A stretch of 17,671 nt of DNA from CAWEHT01 sp963808455 (GCA_963808455.1 CAWEHT010000138.1:1-17671); one strand, 5' to 3'. Shown: positions 6,174-14,841, numbered from the stretch's first letter. Program-made: numbers and translations. The notes: generated by a model from the sequence alone, not told the origin.

Positions 6174-7616
6174 ATGCGAAACGCAGAAACAGGCCAAAGC
6201 ATTCGGTCGCAGCTGGTCCTGGCCGTCCTGTTCCCATCCATATGTTTTGGCCTTCTGACCGTGCTCGTCAGTGTCACCGCGATGCGCCAGCTTTCCGACC
6301 AGTCGGTCCAGCAGCAAAGCCTGGCAGTGGCCCGCGTCGTCGCCGGTACCGTTAACCAGGACGCCCCGCTGCCGCGGGCTGGCCTGCCGCACACGCTGGC
6401 CTCCCTGCGCCCTACACCTAACACAAGGCTGTACGTCGTGGACCGCCAGGGCCGTCTGGCCGGCCCGCAGGCTATCCCGGGCGCCGATGCTGCCACCACG
6501 ACCAGGAAGGGAGGGCCCTTGCCGGCCGATACGGCCGACTTCAGCGATGACCGTCGCCTCTTGCAGATCCTGTCCACCGGGCAGCCGGGCAGCCTGGTCC
6601 GACCGGCCTCGCCGGGCGGCGACGAGCTCGTCACCGCCGTTTCCCCCCTGGGGCAGCGTGGGCTGAGCCTCTCGTCACGGTGAGCCCGATGCCGTCCATC
6701 GCGGCCCCGATGCTCTTCTTCCAGTGGTTGGTAGCCTGTCTGCTGGCAGCCGGCGCGGGCGCCTCGGCCTTCATGCTCTCCATCAGCCTGCGGCGGGCCA
6801 TGAGCCCCCTGGCGGCTCTGGCCCAGGAAGCGCAGCAATTGGGACCCGGTGGCATCTTCCGCCCCCTGGCATTGGCCGGCCCGCAAGAGGCACAAACCCT
6901 CATCGACTCTTTCAACCGTCTTATGATCCGGCTGGCCGAGCAGCGTGCCACGCTGCGCGAGTACTCGCTGCAGGCGCTGCGCAGCCAGGAAGACGAACGC
7001 CGCCGCGTACCGCGGCGAGATCCATGATGAAACCTTGCAGGAAGTCGTGGCGCTGGTGCAGCGCATCGAGCTGCTGCGCGGCCAGCCAGAGGCCGGGCGC
7101 GATGAGCTGGCGGCCGGGCTCGACGAGCTGCATGAACTCGCCGGGCGCGCCGTCACCGACCTGAGGCGCATCAGCATCTCGCTGCGCCCGCCGATACTGG
7201 AGCACCTCGGGCTGGCTGTCGCCCTGGAGGCCCTGTGCGACGAGCTGGGGCAAGCCTTGCCCGGCGCTAGCGTCCGGGTGGAGGTGACCGGCGATGAGCG
7301 CCGCCTGGCGCCTGAGCTGGAGCTGACCGTCTACCGGGTGGCGCAGGAGGCGCTCACCAATGTGCGCAGGCACGCGCCCGGCGCCAGGCACGTGATGGCC
7401 AGCCTGGGCTTCGAGGATTGGGGGGTCAAGCTCGCCGTGGCCGACGACGGGCCGGGATTCGATGCCCAGGATACCCTCTCGCTGCTGCAGGGCGGGCATC
7501 TGGGCATCGCCGGCATGCTCGAGCGCGCCCGCCTCTTCGGCGGCGAGATGGAAGTATTTTCGGTCTGCGGAGGCGGCACGACCATCACCCTGCGCCTGCC
7601 GGCAGGCGCAGGGTGA
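6174..7616 (+). CDS. Sensor histidine kinase, NarX/LiaS type (HisKA_3), two frameshifts
   Basis: Reconstructed at about 480 residues. The order is: transmembrane helix 1 (residues ~13-37), an extracytoplasmic sensor region (~38-165, with RLYVVDRQGRLA, resembling PDC/CACHE sensors), helix 2 (LFFQWLVACLLAAGAGASAF), and a HAMP-like segment. HisKA_3 with the phosphoacceptor H in EIHDETLQEVVALVQRIELL follows. HATPase_c comes last, with N-box YRVAQEALTNVRRHA, VADDGPGFD and GHLGIAGMLERARLFGG. ATG 6174 is preceded by GAGGTAGG 5 nt upstream. Frameshifts near 6660-6668 (at GLSL/LVTVSPMPS) and 7012-7018 (just before the active histidine) are needed to read it through. Taken literally, the second would abolish the kinase. 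It is divergent from amtB and probably pairs with the regulator at 4096. The ligand is unknown. Confidence 0.85.
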
Positions 7617-7619
7617 TGG
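7582..7619. terminator. Perfect 38-bp palindrome at convergent gene ends
   Basis: The two 19-nt halves meet at 7600/7601 with no loop and are exact reverse complements. The left half begins CCATCACCCTGCG. It covers the last codons of the kinase (ITLRLPAGAG) and ends 7 nt from the stop of the Mo-subunit gene on the other strand. It could form a very stable hairpin in either transcript and so act as a bidirectional terminator or mRNA-end stabiliser. No T-run follows on either strand. Confidence 0.6.
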
Positions 7620-7625
7620 CCGGGT

Positions 7626-10029
7626 TCATTTGCCCTTGCTCGCGTCCAGCGCCGCCAACACCTTCTCCGGCGTGATCGGCAGATCGTAGATGCGCACGCC
7701 GATGGCATTCGCCACCGCATTGGCGATGGCCGGCACGATCGGCGTGTTCGCCGGCTCGCCGAATCCCCTTGGCGCCGAACGGGCCGACCCCCGTGCCAGA
7801 CTCAAGGATGATGGCCTGGATGGCCGGCGCATCCACCGCGGTCGGAAGCAGATACTCCGCAAAGGTCGGCGTCTTCAGCCGGCCCTGCTCTACCACGAGC
7901 TCCTCGGTCAGCGCGTAGCCCATCCCCATCACGCTGCCACCCACGAGATCTGGCCCTCCACCGCAGCCGGGTTGATCGCGCGCCCCGACGTCGTGGCAGG
8001 CCACGCTCTTCAGCAAGGTTCACCTGGCCTGTTTCAGTGTCGACGGCCACTTCCACTGCCTGCGTGCCGAAGATGAAATCGGAGTACAGGTTTCCCTGGC
8101 AGGTCTCCGGATCGAGAGGGTCGCTGAACGCGGATCGAGACAGGGCCGGGTTTCGCCAACGGCTTGCCTGCGGCGCGCGGAGCGCGCCGCCACCTCGCTC
8201 AGCGCCACGCGTTGCCCCGGGTCCGCCTTGACGAAGGCCTGGCCGTCGGCCAGGTCGATCTCCTCCGGCGCTGACCTCGAGCTGGTATGACGCCTGCTCC
8301 ACGAGCACCTCACGCACGGCCCGAGCGGCCTTCAGCGCCGCGTTGCCTGACATGAACAGCTGCCTGGTCGCCGTGGACGTGCCCGCCAGCGGCGTCGTGG
8401 CAGTATCGCTGCTTGTAGACGGTGATGCGCTCCATCGGCACGCCGAGCACTTCGCTGGTGATCTGGCACAGGCTTAAGGCTTGCCCGCCGCCCAGGTCCG
8501 GCGCCCCGCTGCGCACCACCGCGCTGCCGTCCGTCTCCATCCCCACCCAGGCCTGCGACGTATCGTGCAGGAAGGTCATGCGCCCGAAGCTCTCGATGTA
8601 CGAAGCGAACCCCTGCCCGATGCGCACATGCGAGGGAACAGCTGACATCGCCTGCTCCCCATCCCCTATTCCCTCGTCCCTATTCCCTATTCCCTCTTCC
8701 CTATTCCCTATTCCCTTCGTCCCCAGCGCCGCCAGCGCCCGTGTGGCGCTCTCCTCGAGCCAAATCTCACCCTTCAGGATCTGCCCCGTAGCGGTCGTGT
8801 CGCCGGCCTGCACGTAGTTCTTGCACCGCAGCTCCAGCGGGTCCATCCCCAGGCGGCGGGCGATCTCGTCCATCTGCTGCTCGTAGGCCACGCAGATCTG
8901 CGTCGCCCCAAAGCCGCGGAAGGCACTCGTGAAGGGGTTGTTGGTGGCCGCGGCCACGCCGTCGATCCAGAGATGCTCGGCAGCGATAGGGCCCGTTGGC
9001 GATCGCCACGGCGTATAGCAAAACGTAGCGCGTCAGGTAGGGATACGCCCCCGAATCGGCGATCAGGTTGATGTGCGCCGCCACGATGTGCCCATCGCGG
9101 GTCGCGCCGGTGCGATGCTTGATGATGAAGGGATGCCGCTTCGAGTGCGCCAGCAGCGATTCCTCGCGCGTGTAGACCAGCCGGACGGGGCGCCGCGTGC
9201 GCTGTGCCAGCAGCCCCAGGAAGATCTCGACCGTGACATCTTCCTTGCCGCCGAACCCGCCGCCCACGAACGTCCCCTGCACGCGCACCTGGTTCTGCGG
9301 CACGCCCAGCGCCATGGCAACGCTGCGAAAATGCTCGATCACCTGCGTCGACACGCGGATGGTGATCACACCTCGCTCGTCGACCCAGGCCACCCCGGCC
9401 TCAGGCTCCAGGTAGGCGTGATCGACGAACCCCATCCGGAAGGTGTTCTCCACGATCAGGTCGGCCTGGGCCATGCCGGCTTCCAGGTCGCCCTTGCGCA
9501 GCTTGTAGCGGGCGACGACATTGTCCGGCGCGTTGACGATCGGCGCTCCCGGCTGCAGCGCGGCTTCGGGATCGAACACGCCCGGCAGCGGCTCGTAGTC
9601 GACCTCGATCAGCCGCAGCGCCTGCTCGGCCTGCTCCAGCGTTTCGGCGGCCACCAGCGCGATGGGCTCACCTACGAACCGCACGACCTCGCCCGCCAGC
9701 ACCGGGACATCGGCGCTCACCACGCGCTTCTGGCCCGTCTGCCCCGGCATATCGCCGGCCAGGCGGGCACCGGTCAGGTCCCGCGAGGTCAGGATGCAAA
9801 TCACCCCCGGCAGCGCCTTCGCCTTGCTGGTATCGACCCGCAGCAGGCGGGCCGACGGGTGTATGCTGCGCAGCACTTTTGCATGCAGCATTCCCGGCAG
9901 GCTGTAGTCGCCGGCGTAGACGGTGGCGCCAACGGCCTTGGCGAGCGCGTCGATCCGGCGCACCGGCTTGCCGACCTGGCGCAGCGGCGGCAGTTCCACA
10001 GGAGGCAGTGGCTTGATCCTAACGCTCAT
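7626..10029 (-). CDS. Molybdenum-cofactor subunit of a xanthine dehydrogenase-family hydroxylase, many frameshifts
   Basis: Reconstructed at about 800 residues, normal for CoxL/XdhA-type subunits. The N-terminal a/b hammerhead domain (VGKPVRRIDALAKAVGATVYAGDYS, LPGMLHAKVLRS) is intact. Mo-binding motifs follow: GTFVGGGFGGKEDV, SAFRGFGATQ (AFRGFG indicates the xanthine dehydrogenase branch rather than Mo-Cu CO dehydrogenase), GAPDLGGGQ, LFMSGNA, GNLYSDFIFG, GGSVMGMGYAL, and GVGPFGAKG leading to the catalytic Glu in GEPANTP. Reading through needs about eight indels, near 7765, 7950, 7985, 8018, 8145, 8272, 8410 and 8980. It would hydroxylate an N-heterocycle or aldehyde with electrons passing to the FeS and FAD subunits. 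ATG 10029 overlaps the FeS gene stop (ATGA). A heptamer-repeat insertion lies at 8657-8724. It may be a pseudogene or badly sequenced; the substrate is unknown. Confidence 0.85.
8657..8724 (-). repeat. Heptamer tandem repeat with G-quadruplex potential, in frame in the Mo subunit
   Basis: On the minus strand, runs of GGG recur every 7 nt (C-run starts at 8664, 8671, 8678, 8685, 8692, 8699, 8706 and 8713), with unit GGGAATA and variants. Further GGGG runs flank the array on both sides. Loops of 4 nt between at least eight G-runs satisfy the usual G-quadruplex pattern. Translated, it gives the heptapeptide repeat GIGNREE-GIGNRDE-GIGDGEQ in a loop between Mo-binding domains. Confidence 0.85.
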
Positions 10030-10494
10030 CGTTCACCTCCCGCCAGCTTCTCGGCCGCCTGCTGGATGGCCTGGACGATCTGGCCGTAGCCGGTGCAGCG
10101 GCACAAGTTGCCCGAGATCGCCTCGCGGATCTCTGGCTCGGAGGGATGGGGCACCCGGTCCAACAGGGCCTTGGCGGCGATGATCATGCCCGGGGTGCAG
10201 TAGCCGCACTGGATGGCGCCACAATCGGCAAAGGCTTCCTGCAGCGCGTGAGGATGCTCGAGCGTGCCGAGCCCGGCCACCGTGGTGATCTCGCAGCCAT
10301 CAGCCTGCCAGGCCAGCACAAGGCAGCTGTTGACCGCGCGCCCATCTAGCAGCACGGCGCACGCCCCACAGTCTCCCTTCTCGCAGCCGTTCTTCACTTC
10401 GGTATAGCCCAGATCGCGCAGCGTCTGGAGCAGGGTCATATTCAGGCGCCACCGCCAGCTGATGCCGGCGTCCGTTCACAATCAGTTCCGTCAT
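10026..10494 (-). CDS. [2Fe-2S] subunit of the molybdenum hydroxylase (CoxS/XdhC-like), one frameshift
   Basis: About 155 residues, the normal size for this subunit. The plant-type ferredoxin motif CEKGDCGACAVLLDG..NSC comes first. The second cluster motif CGYCTPG with CRCTGYG comes near the C-terminus. It relays electrons from the molybdenum centre to FAD. The true N-terminus is MTELIVNGRRHQLAVAPE, from ATG 10494, which overlaps the stop of the FAD-subunit gene (ATGA). One extra base near 10442 (GAATATGACC for GAAATGACC) throws it out of frame before MTLLQTLRDLGYTEVKNG. Without correction only a shorter frame from ATG 10439 remains. The GGAGGTGAACG before its own stop serves as ribosome site for the Mo subunit that follows with a 4-nt overlap. 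Confidence 0.92.
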
Positions 10495-11372
10495 CGGGCA
10501 CCATCCCTCGGCGTTGCCTGGTTGGCCTCCAGCAGCCGGCGCACCAGTACGGCCGCCAGGCGGCGGCGATAGGCGGCCGTGCCGCGCAAATCGTCGATGG
10601 GACTGGCAGCCTCGCCGCACAGCGCGGCAGCTTCGACGATGGCTTCGCGGTCAAGCTTGCGCCCTTCCAGGGCTGCCTCGGCGGCGCGGGCCCGGATCGG
10701 GCGCGGCGCGACGGCCCCCAGGGCGATGCGCACCCCACGGCACGTGCCGTCGTCCCGGCGGTCAAAGTGCACGGCCGCGCTGACCACCGAGATGGCGTCG
10801 GCCTGGCGCAGGCCGAACTTGGCGAAGCCGCCACCCGCCGTGGCGGCCGGCTGCGGCCAGCGGATCGCCACCAACAGCTCGCCGGGCCGAAGCCGCGTCT
10901 TTCGCACCAAGACAAAGAACTCGTCGAGCGGCAGCCAGCACGCGTCCCGCCGCAGGAGGCCGAGCGCGACTTCGGCGTCGAGGACGAGCAGGGAGGGCGC
11001 GCTGTCGGCCGCCGGCGAGCCATCGGCGAGGTTGCCGCCGAGCGTCGCTCGGTTGCGGACCAGCGGGCTGGCGAACGTGGCGGCCGCTGCGCCCAGAGGT
11101 GCGGCGTGCCGCGCCACCAGCGGATGAGCCAGGACCTCAGCCAACGTCGTCGTCGCACCGGCCACAAGATAGCCGTCTTCCTGCCTTATCCCACGGAGCT
11201 CGGCCAGCCGGCTGATGTCAACCAGCCGGTCCGGGCAGCGCCGGCGCGACCGCATGTCAACGATCAGGTTGGTCCCACCGGCGACCGGCAGCACATCCTT
11301 CCCGTCTGGGGCCAGAGCTTCGAGGCCCTCAGCCAATGACCTGGGCCGTAGCAACTCAAAAGATGGAAGCAT
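10491..11372 (-). CDS. FAD-binding subunit of the molybdenum hydroxylase (CoxM-like)
   Basis: An intact protein of about 293 residues. FAD contacts of the family are seen in LPVAGGTNLIVDMR (residues ~30-43) and in ATLGGNLADGSPAADSAPSL (~108-127). The C-terminal CO-dehydrogenase flavoprotein domain follows (GGFAKFGLRQADAISVV, RIALGAVAPRPIRA). It accepts electrons from the [2Fe-2S] subunit and passes them to an acceptor such as NAD or quinone. The start ATG 11372 is chosen because homologues begin close to MLPSFELLRPRSL and a GAGGAG site lies 4 nt upstream; GTG 11387 would add five residues. Its stop overlaps the FeS gene start. livF ends 55 nt upstream, so transporter and hydroxylase are probably one transcript. 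No indels are seen here. Confidence 0.93.
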   Translation of the reverse strand: MLPSFELLRPRSLAEGLEALAPDGKDVLPVAGGTNLIVDMRSRRRCPDRLVDISRLAELRGIRQEDGYLVAGATTTLAEVLAHPLVARHAAPLGAAAATFASPLVRNRATLGGNLADGSPAADSAPSLLVLDAEVALGLLRRDACWLPLDEFFVLVRKTRLRPGELLVAIRWPQPAATAGGGFAKFGLRQADAISVVSAAVHFDRRDDGTCRGVRIALGAVAPRPIRARAAEAALEGRKLDREAIVEAAALCGEAASPIDDLRGTAAYRRRLAAVLVRRLLEANQATPRDGAR

Positions 11373-11427
11373 GCCTCTCCTCTTCACATCCCTGTCTGGG
11401 GCGGGGTGGCCTCGTCCTTGCCGCGTC

Positions 11428-12138
11428 CTACAGCCCCAGATAGTGCGTCTTGATATGTTCGCAGTCCATCAGTTCCTGGCCTGCCCCTTCCATCACCACA
11501 CAGCCATTTTCCAGCACATAGCCTCTTTCGGCAAGCTCCAGAGCATAGCACGTGTTCTGTTCCACAAGCAGGACCGTCAGGCCACGCGCGCGCAGCATTT
11601 GGAGCCGGTCGTAGATCTCGTCGATCAGCTTGGGCGCCAACCCCAGCGAGGGCTCGTCAAGCATGAGCAACTTCGGGCGAGAGGCGAGCGAGCGGCCGAT
11701 CGCCAGCATCTGTTTTTCGCCGCCGCTCAGGGTGCCGGCCAGCTGGGCTTGCCGCTTCTTGAGCACCGGGAACAGCTCGTAGACCTCGTCCAGGACGCCG
11801 GTCTTGAGATTGCCACGACAGCCGTAAGCGCCCATCATCAGGTTATCCATGACGGTCATGTATGGGAACGGCCGGCCGCCTTCAGGGACGTGCGCAAGCC
11901 CGGTCTGCGTGACCTTGTGCGGCGGCAACCCCCCGATGTCCCGTCCAACGAACGAAATCTCGCCGGAAGTACATTGGATCAGCCCTGAGATGGTCTTGAG
12001 CAGGGTGCTCTTGCCGGCCCCATTCGGCCCGATGACGGCCACTACCTCGCCCTCATCCACGTGGATGGCCACGTCATGGAGGATCGGGACTTTGCCGTAG
12101 CCGGCATTGACGCCATTTACTTGCAGCAGTTGGCTCAT
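11428..12138 (-). CDS. livF: Branched-chain amino acid-type ABC transporter ATP-binding protein LivF
   Basis: An intact 236-residue ATPase, the usual LivF size. Walker A is GPNGAGKST (about 38-46), the Q/stretch and effector region include HVPEGGRPFPYMTVMDNL (typical of LivF), the ABC signature is LSGGEKQML, Walker B is LLMLDEPSLGLAP and the switch histidine region reads LLVEQN. It energises import of the substrate caught by LivK. It overlaps livG by ATGA (12135-12138), showing translational coupling. It is the last transporter gene before the hydroxylase genes. Liv-type systems import amino acids, amides, urea and other small organics, so the true substrate is not fixed by sequence. Confidence 0.95.
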   Translation of the reverse strand: MSQLLQVNGVNAGYGKVPILHDVAIHVDEGEVVAVIGPNGAGKSTLLKTISGLIQCTSGEISFVGRDIGGLPPHKVTQTGLAHVPEGGRPFPYMTVMDNLMMGAYGCRGNLKTGVLDEVYELFPVLKKRQAQLAGTLSGGEKQMLAIGRSLASRPKLLMLDEPSLGLAPKLIDEIYDRLQMLRARGLTVLLVEQNTCYALELAERGYVLENGCVVMEGAGQELMDCEHIKTHYLGL

Positions 12139-12866
12139 CGCACGCCCCTTGTGCCCAAGTAGGCCTCGATCACACGCTTGTCGCCGCTGATCTCGCTGGG
12201 GTTGCCTTCGGCGATCACCCGGCCGGTCTCGAGGACGACAATGCGGTGGCAGAGGCCCATCACCATCTGCATGACGTGTTCCACCACGCAGAAGCTCAGG
12301 CCGGCAGTCTCGTTGAGCCGCCGCAGCAGGTCCATGAGCCCCTTCAGCTCCATGGGGTTCAATCCTGCGCCCGCCTCGTCAAGGAGCAACAGCCTGGCGC
12401 CGGTTGCCATAGCCCGCGCCAGTTCCACCCTGCGCAGGGCAGCAAACTGCAAGTCGCCGGAGCGTTGGCGCCGGATCGGCCCTAACTCGCAGAGCTCGAT
12501 CACTTCGTCGACCCTGGCTGCCACATCCTTTTCGGTGCAGCGGTTGTAAGCCCCGACCCGCACCGTCTCTGCGACCGACATGTTGCTGAACGCTTTCACA
12601 ACCTGGAAGGTGCGCGACATGCCCAGCTGGCAGATCCTGTAAGGCGGCAGCCCGCTGATCTCGACGCCCTGAAAGTAGACATGCCCGGAATCAGGCCGGT
12701 AGAGCCCCGAGATCACGTTGAAAAGCGTGGTCTTCCCGGCCCCGTTCGGACCAATCAACCCGAGGATCTGGCCCTGGTCGATCTGCAGGCTGACGTCGTC
12801 CACAGCGACCAGGTTGCCGAATCTTTTCGTCACCTTAGTGACTTGTAGCATCGGCTGGGATGGCAT
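12135..12866 (-). CDS. livG: Branched-chain amino acid-type ABC transporter ATP-binding protein LivG
   Basis: An intact 243-residue ATPase. Walker A is GPNGAGKTT, followed by ISGLYRPDSGHVYFQG and GMSRTFQVVKAF, the LivG-type Q-loop. The signature region reads DLQFAALRRVELARAMA instead of the usual LSxGQQRR, and Walker B is LLLLDEAGAGLNPME with Ala in place of the usual Pro after DE. It retains the D and E needed for ATP hydrolysis and the H in CVVEHVMQ. Related variants of the signature exist in Liv-like systems, so activity is likely. ATG 12866 has AAGGA 5 nt upstream and lies 32 nt inside livM. It forms the ATPase pair with LivF. Confidence 0.93.
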   Translation of the reverse strand: MPSQPMLQVTKVTKRFGNLVAVDDVSLQIDQGQILGLIGPNGAGKTTLFNVISGLYRPDSGHVYFQGVEISGLPPYRICQLGMSRTFQVVKAFSNMSVAETVRVGAYNRCTEKDVAARVDEVIELCELGPIRRQRSGDLQFAALRRVELARAMATGARLLLLDEAGAGLNPMELKGLMDLLRRLNETAGLSFCVVEHVMQMVMGLCHRIVVLETGRVIAEGNPSEISGDKRVIEAYLGTRGVR

Positions 12867-13851
12867 GTTCGTCCTTCACGAAATATGATTTGACTTTGTA
12901 GGCCAGGTCCCGAGCCATGGGGGCCAGGCCCTTGGGCCGGTACAGCGCGATCAGGATCAACACGACGGCGTACACGGCCAGGTACAGCCCGGCGGTGCTA
13001 CCGCTCAAGCGCGCCCGCAGCAACTCACGCCCGCTGACCAGGAGCACCGATGCCAGAAACGGGCCGTAAACGATGCCCATCCCGCCTACGATGCCCAGGA
13101 TCGCGACTTCGATGCTCTGGTTGCTGTCAAAGAAGACCTGCCCGATGAAGCCATAAAGGCAGGCCCACACCGCTCCCGTCATCCCGACCAGGAACGCGTA
13201 GATCATGAGGGCCTTGAGCTTGCACAAGCGCGCATTGACACCCAGTACCTGCGCCGCGTCCTCGTTTTCACCCAGGGCCAACAACTGGTAGCCCAGCTTG
13301 GTGTTGCGGATCCTGATGTTGAGAAACAGGGCGATGACCAATATGACTAGGAGGATATAGTAGTAGGGAGCATAGGTGTTGAAGCGCATGATGGCCAGCG
13401 CGGGGGCAGGCAGATACTTCTCGATGGGGCCACCCACGTCGGTCCACAGCAGGAAGGTCACCCTCAGCACCTCCACCAGGGCAGAGGAAGAGAGCGCGTA
13501 CCAGACGTCCCGCACCCCGAAGCGGAACAGCGGGTAGCCGATCACTGCGGCGAAGCCCGCGGCCACCAGCCCGCCCACGAACATCCCTACCCACGGCGTG
13601 ATGTTCCAGCGCAGCAACAGCGTGCCGGTCGTGAAGGCGCCCAGGCCGAGGTAACCGGCCGCGGCCAGATCCAGCTGCCCGGCCATGCCGCCGATGATAT
13701 TCCAGGCTGTGGCGAGGACTGCGAACAGGACCACGGTCGTGACCAGCACCATGATGTACTCGTTATTGCCGACCACGGCGGGCACGGCCAACACGATGGC
13801 CACGCCGGCCAGCAACAACAGGATCCTCGATATCGGGAAGCTGTTCTTCAC
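12835..13851 (-). CDS. livM: Branched-chain amino acid-type ABC transporter permease LivM
   Basis: An intact 338-residue integral membrane permease with about eight to ten hydrophobic segments. Family markers are GQLDLAAAGYLGLGAF and, in the cytoplasmic EAA-like coupling loop, ALGENEDAAQVLGVNARLCK. The sequence GGMGIVYGPFLASVLL follows, and the tail YRPKGLAP is typical. The start is GTG 13851, overlapping the livH TAG by one base (TAGTG) with GGGAGG 5 nt upstream. The open frame extends 62 codons further upstream, but those residues are shadow translation of livH. It pairs with LivH to form the channel. No indel is seen. Confidence 0.94.
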   Translation of the reverse strand: MKNSFPISRILLLLAGVAIVLAVPAVVGNNEYIMVLVTTVVLFAVLATAWNIIGGMAGQLDLAAAGYLGLGAFTTGTLLLRWNITPWVGMFVGGLVAAGFAAVIGYPLFRFGVRDVWYALSSSALVEVLRVTFLLWTDVGGPIEKYLPAPALAIMRFNTYAPYYYILLVILVIALFLNIRIRNTKLGYQLLALGENEDAAQVLGVNARLCKLKALMIYAFLVGMTGAVWACLYGFIGQVFFDSNQSIEVAILGIVGGMGIVYGPFLASVLLVSGRELLRARLSGSTAGLYLAVYAVVLILIALYRPKGLAPMARDLAYKVKSYFVKDEHAIPADATSH

Positions 13852-14720
13852 TATTTCCTCCCGAAGAGACCGCGGGGCCTCAGCCACAATACGAGGATGA
13901 AGATCGCGTACACGGCCAGCATGCGGGCCCGCGGGTCCCACAAGGCCATGGTAAGCGCCTCCACGCTGCCCACGATGATCCCCGACAGCAGCAGCCCGGC
14001 CATCGAGCCCAGCCCCGCCAGGGCCAGCACGCACCAACTCAGGAGGCCGAACCGGATGCCCATGGTCGGGTCCACCTGCTGGAATGTCATCAGCAGGGCC
14101 CCCGCGATCCCGGTCAGCGCCGAACCCAGCCCCAAAGAGATGGCGTAGGTCCGCTTGTAATCCACTCCCGACAGGGATGCCGCATCCAGGTCATCCGAGG
14201 CGGCCCGGATCGCCCTTCCCGCCCAGGTCTTGTTCAGGAAATAATAAACCGCTGCGATGGTCAGGGCGGCAACCACGGCCGAGATAAGCCGCGACAGCAT
14301 GATCGTGAAATGGCCGATGATGATGTGGCCCGTGATGATGGAATAGTTCAGCGCCCTTGGTTCGGCCAGGAACAACACCTGCGTGATGGCCCGCAGGAAA
14401 ATCATGAGGCCAACCGTCACCGCGAGCTGGGTCACGTACTGTTGCCGCAAGGTGCGGTGAATCAACAAGTAGTAGGTCAGGACCCCGATCACGAAGAGAA
14501 GTGGGAACGTGATGAGGGGCGTGACCACCGGGTCCAGCCCCCATAAAGTGGCCAGCCAGAAGGTTGCGTACATGGCCAGCATCACGAAATCACCGTGGGC
14601 AAAGTTCACCACGTTCATCACGCCAAAGACGATGGAGAGCCCTAGGGCAATGAGGGCGTAGATCGAGCCCATCATCGCGCCGTTCAGCAGGTTCTGGACA
14701 ATGTCTTGCAGCAGCTTCAT
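13851..14720 (-). CDS. livH: Branched-chain amino acid-type ABC transporter permease LivH
   Basis: An intact 289-residue membrane permease. It opens with QNLLNGAMMGSIYALIALGL and FGVMNVVNFAHGDFVMLAMY, both hallmark LivH motifs. The cytoplasmic coupling loop reads AIRAASDDLDAASLSGVDYK, close to the LivH consensus (D rather than N/Q at the usual position). The tail LWLRPRGLFGRK is typical. ATG 14720 has only a weak ribosome site (GGAC 6 nt upstream, AGGGA 13 nt upstream). It lies 121 nt downstream of livK, separated by a strong hairpin, so it may be expressed below livK level. Confidence 0.95.
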   Translation of the reverse strand: MKLLQDIVQNLLNGAMMGSIYALIALGLSIVFGVMNVVNFAHGDFVMLAMYATFWLATLWGLDPVVTPLITFPLLFVIGVLTYYLLIHRTLRQQYVTQLAVTVGLMIFLRAITQVLFLAEPRALNYSIITGHIIIGHFTIMLSRLISAVVAALTIAAVYYFLNKTWAGRAIRAASDDLDAASLSGVDYKRTYAISLGLGSALTGIAGALLMTFQQVDPTMGIRFGLLSWCVLALAGLGSMAGLLLSGIIVGSVEALTMALWDPRARMLAVYAIFILVLWLRPRGLFGRK

Positions 14721-14742
14721 TGTTTCGTCCGGTCCCTTTGTT

Positions 14743-14778
14743 GTGGCTCTATCGGGCAGCGCCGCCCGATAGAGCCAC
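14743..14778. terminator. 15-bp perfect hairpin between livK and livH (attenuator-like)
   Basis: Arms 14743-14757 (GTGGCTCTATCGGGC) and 14764-14778 are perfect complements around a 6-nt loop. There is no T-run in the minus direction, so it is probably a partial terminator or mRNA stabiliser. Such hairpins behind binding-protein genes commonly give more binding protein than permease. Confidence 0.65.
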
Positions 14779-14841
14779 GTCTAGCTCACCTTAGCCCTCG
14801 CGCGGAGGTAAAACCGGGAGGGAGTCGCGCTGCCGAAAACC

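Noticed and set aside
5995..7018. Programmed ribosomal frameshifting in amtB or the kinase
   Set aside because: No slippery heptamer or conserved downstream structure is visible, shifts occur in many unrelated genes, and they fall in ordinary GC-rich runs, so indels are simpler.
8657..8724. Direct-repeat array that could be taken for a CRISPR array
   Set aside because: Repeat units are 7 bp with no unique spacers, and the array is inside a coding gene; no cas genes are present.
8310..8957. A separate gene in the middle of the Mo-subunit region
   Set aside because: It contains the central Mo-binding motifs (SAFRGFGATQ, GAPDLGGGQ) that directly continue the upstream frame, so it is a frameshifted part of the same gene.
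9073..10089. 338-codon plus-strand frame opposite the Mo subunit
   Set aside because: Antisense shadow of a strongly conserved gene, typical of high-GC codon use, with no domain resemblance.
13852..14037. Upstream start for LivM adding 62 residues
   Set aside because: These codons are an out-of-frame reading of livH; GTG 13851 has a good ribosome site and gives the normal length.
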